The position numbers and the translations under genes were made by a program. A DNA stretch of 6,056 nucleotides, from positions 1 through 6,056 of the forward strand of contig CAIYBQ010000115.1 of NCBI GenBank assembly GCA_903924445.1, read 5' to 3'. Of the stretch, positions 5,753 through 6,056 are shown in pieces. Every line of letters starts with the position of its first letter. Position 1 is the stretch's first letter. The notes under the pieces were generated by a model. The model did no database searches. It saw nothing but the letters and a program-made list of their open reading frames with translations, and had not been told where the DNA came from. The stretch is from an uncultured Armatimonadota bacterium (GTDB taxonomy: Bacteria; Armatimonadota; Armatimonadia; Armatimonadales; Armatimonadaceae).

Positions 5753-5754
5753 GC
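5715..5754 (+). repeat. dnaA-tail repeat, copy 1 (across the dnaA stop codon)
   Basis: This block contains the last dnaA codons, the TAG stop and two following bases. Positions 5734-5754 (21 bases) recur exactly at 5872-5892, 138 bases downstream. Upstream of the exact part, similarity continues with about seven mismatches over a further 19 positions or so. Confidence 0.85.
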
Positions 5755-5774
5755 TGTTTTGTTATTCGCCACGC

Positions 5775-5814
5775 AAACTCATATTGGTACGCCGATGTGG
5801 GTTTTTCTTTTTTT
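5775..5814 (+). terminator. Intrinsic terminator 1, directly after dnaA
   Basis: A 13-bp stem with a few G-U pairs (AAACTCATAT at 5775-5784 pairing with ATGTGGGTTT at 5795-5804, extended by TGG with CCG) closes a UACG tetraloop, a member of the very stable UNCG class. The tail TTTTTCTTTTTTT follows. It lies about 22 bases after the dnaA stop. Confidence 0.88.
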
Positions 5815-5823
5815 AGATGGGAG

Positions 5824-5853
5824 ATGTCAACTTTACACAAGATGCCAACTTTA
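5824..5853 (+). repeat. Imperfect 18-bp tandem repeat between the two terminators
   Basis: GATGTCAACTTTA (5823-5835) recurs as GATGCCAACTTTA (5841-5853), with a single mismatch and an 18-base period. Its role is unknown; it may be slippage inside decaying DNA or a pair of binding sites. Confidence 0.5.
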
Positions 5854-5892
5854 GGTGCCTTTGCGGCTGATATCGAGAAGCATGGAATAGGC
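5853..5892 (+). repeat. dnaA-tail repeat, copy 2 (non-coding)
   Basis: This is the second copy of the block described at 5715-5754, at a constant offset of 138 bases. The last 21 bases are identical to copy 1; the part before it carries about seven mismatches. Here it is not in a gene, and a second terminator follows just as one follows copy 1. Confidence 0.85.
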
Positions 5893-5905
5893 ATCACGTG
5901 TTTAG

Positions 5906-5948
5906 AAAACCCCCACACTGGTTTGCACCTATGTGGGGTTTTCTTTTG
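5906..5948 (+). terminator. Intrinsic terminator 2, resembling terminator 1
   Basis: CCCCACA (5911-5917) pairs with TGTGGGG (5932-5938), extended outward past one bulged C by AAAA with TTTT. An inner GGT/ACC stem closes a TTGC loop. TTTTCTTTT follows. Its right half, from TGGT to the T-tract, closely resembles that of terminator 1, with a two-base gap. Confidence 0.85.
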
Positions 5949-6056
5949 CCTTAGCGACCAAGTCCTGGATGTCTGTTTCCCTCGAGGAGAGGCGTTTTGG
6001 CCGCATTCCGGGACATCCTCACGATGCATTGCTTTGACCTATAAATGACCGTTGTA
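5949..6056. other. Non-coding right edge of the window
   Basis: No gene is evident. GGATGTC (5967-5973) and its reverse complement GACATCC (6012-6018) form a loose inverted repeat. TATAAAT (6040-6046) resembles a -10 element but no -35 hexamer lies at a proper distance. It may be the upstream region of a gene lying beyond the edge. Confidence 0.3.

Larger units (their letters stand above)
5824..5892 (+). pseudogene. Decayed duplicate of the dnaA 3' end (tentative)
   Basis: Aligned by eye to the last codons of dnaA (from about 5687), this stretch shares a diverged ATG-CAAC start, a better-matched part at 5853-5871 and a perfectly matching end at 5872-5892 that includes the dnaA stop-codon region. 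Small insertions and deletions break the frame, so it cannot encode the DnaA tail. The exact part is certain; the claim that the rest is homologous rests on a hand alignment with gaps. Confidence 0.4.

Noticed and set aside
5797..6048. Overlapping open frames on both strands after dnaA
   Set aside because: They cross both intrinsic terminators and the repeat copies, and neither product is recognisable.
1..6056. Mobile elements, CRISPR arrays, tRNA and rRNA genes
   Set aside because: No transposase or integrase frames, no spaced repeat arrays and no cloverleaf or rRNA-like sequence were seen on either strand.

Overview
The window is bacterial chromosome with roughly balanced base composition. 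It carries four complete protein genes plus one small gene, one gene cut by the left edge, and a long non-coding stretch in front of dnaA. Sec-type and lipoprotein signal peptides show that proteins are exported. The lipoprotein PPIase would suit a two-membrane cell, but the sequence does not prove one. I cannot name the organism. The protein style made me think of Armatimonadota/Fimbriimonadia, which is an impression from memory and not a result.

Layout. (1) Positions 1-1402, minus strand: a small uncharacterised gene overlaps by 4 bp (ATGA) the start of a secreted subtilisin-like protease, whose 3' end lies beyond the left edge. (2) Positions 1403-1647: a divergent promoter region. (3) Positions 1648-2925, plus strand: an apparent two-gene operon of FKBP-type prolyl isomerases. 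The first is a soluble protein with two FKBP domains, and the second is an FKBP lipoprotein. It ends in a strong hairpin terminator at 2955-2984 that probably works in both directions. (4) Positions 3012-3461, minus strand: a RidA-family protein converging on that terminator. (5) Positions 3462-4144: about 680 bp without a gene, with a 14-bp perfect palindrome, alternative hairpins, short repeats and an AT-rich end. It is a candidate replication origin, but it lacks clear canonical DnaA boxes. (6) Positions 4145-5752, plus strand: dnaA, the replication initiator, preceded by a promoter-like sequence bracketed by a 9-bp inverted repeat. (7) Positions 5753-6056: two intrinsic terminators in tandem. 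Each follows a copy of a sequence that in dnaA spans the stop codon, which looks like a partial, decayed duplication of the dnaA tail and its terminator.

How the genes fit together. The left half is about envelope and protein quality: an exported protease with a coupled small partner, then prolyl isomerases predicted in the cytoplasm and anchored at a membrane. RidA-type proteins remove reactive imine/enamine intermediates. dnaA is transcriptionally isolated from its neighbours, with terminators directly after it and no dnaN in the window. No phage, transposon, CRISPR, tRNA or rRNA was seen. The points most worth a second look are the duplicated dnaA tail and terminator, the inverted repeat around the dnaA promoter, and the small gene coupled to the protease.
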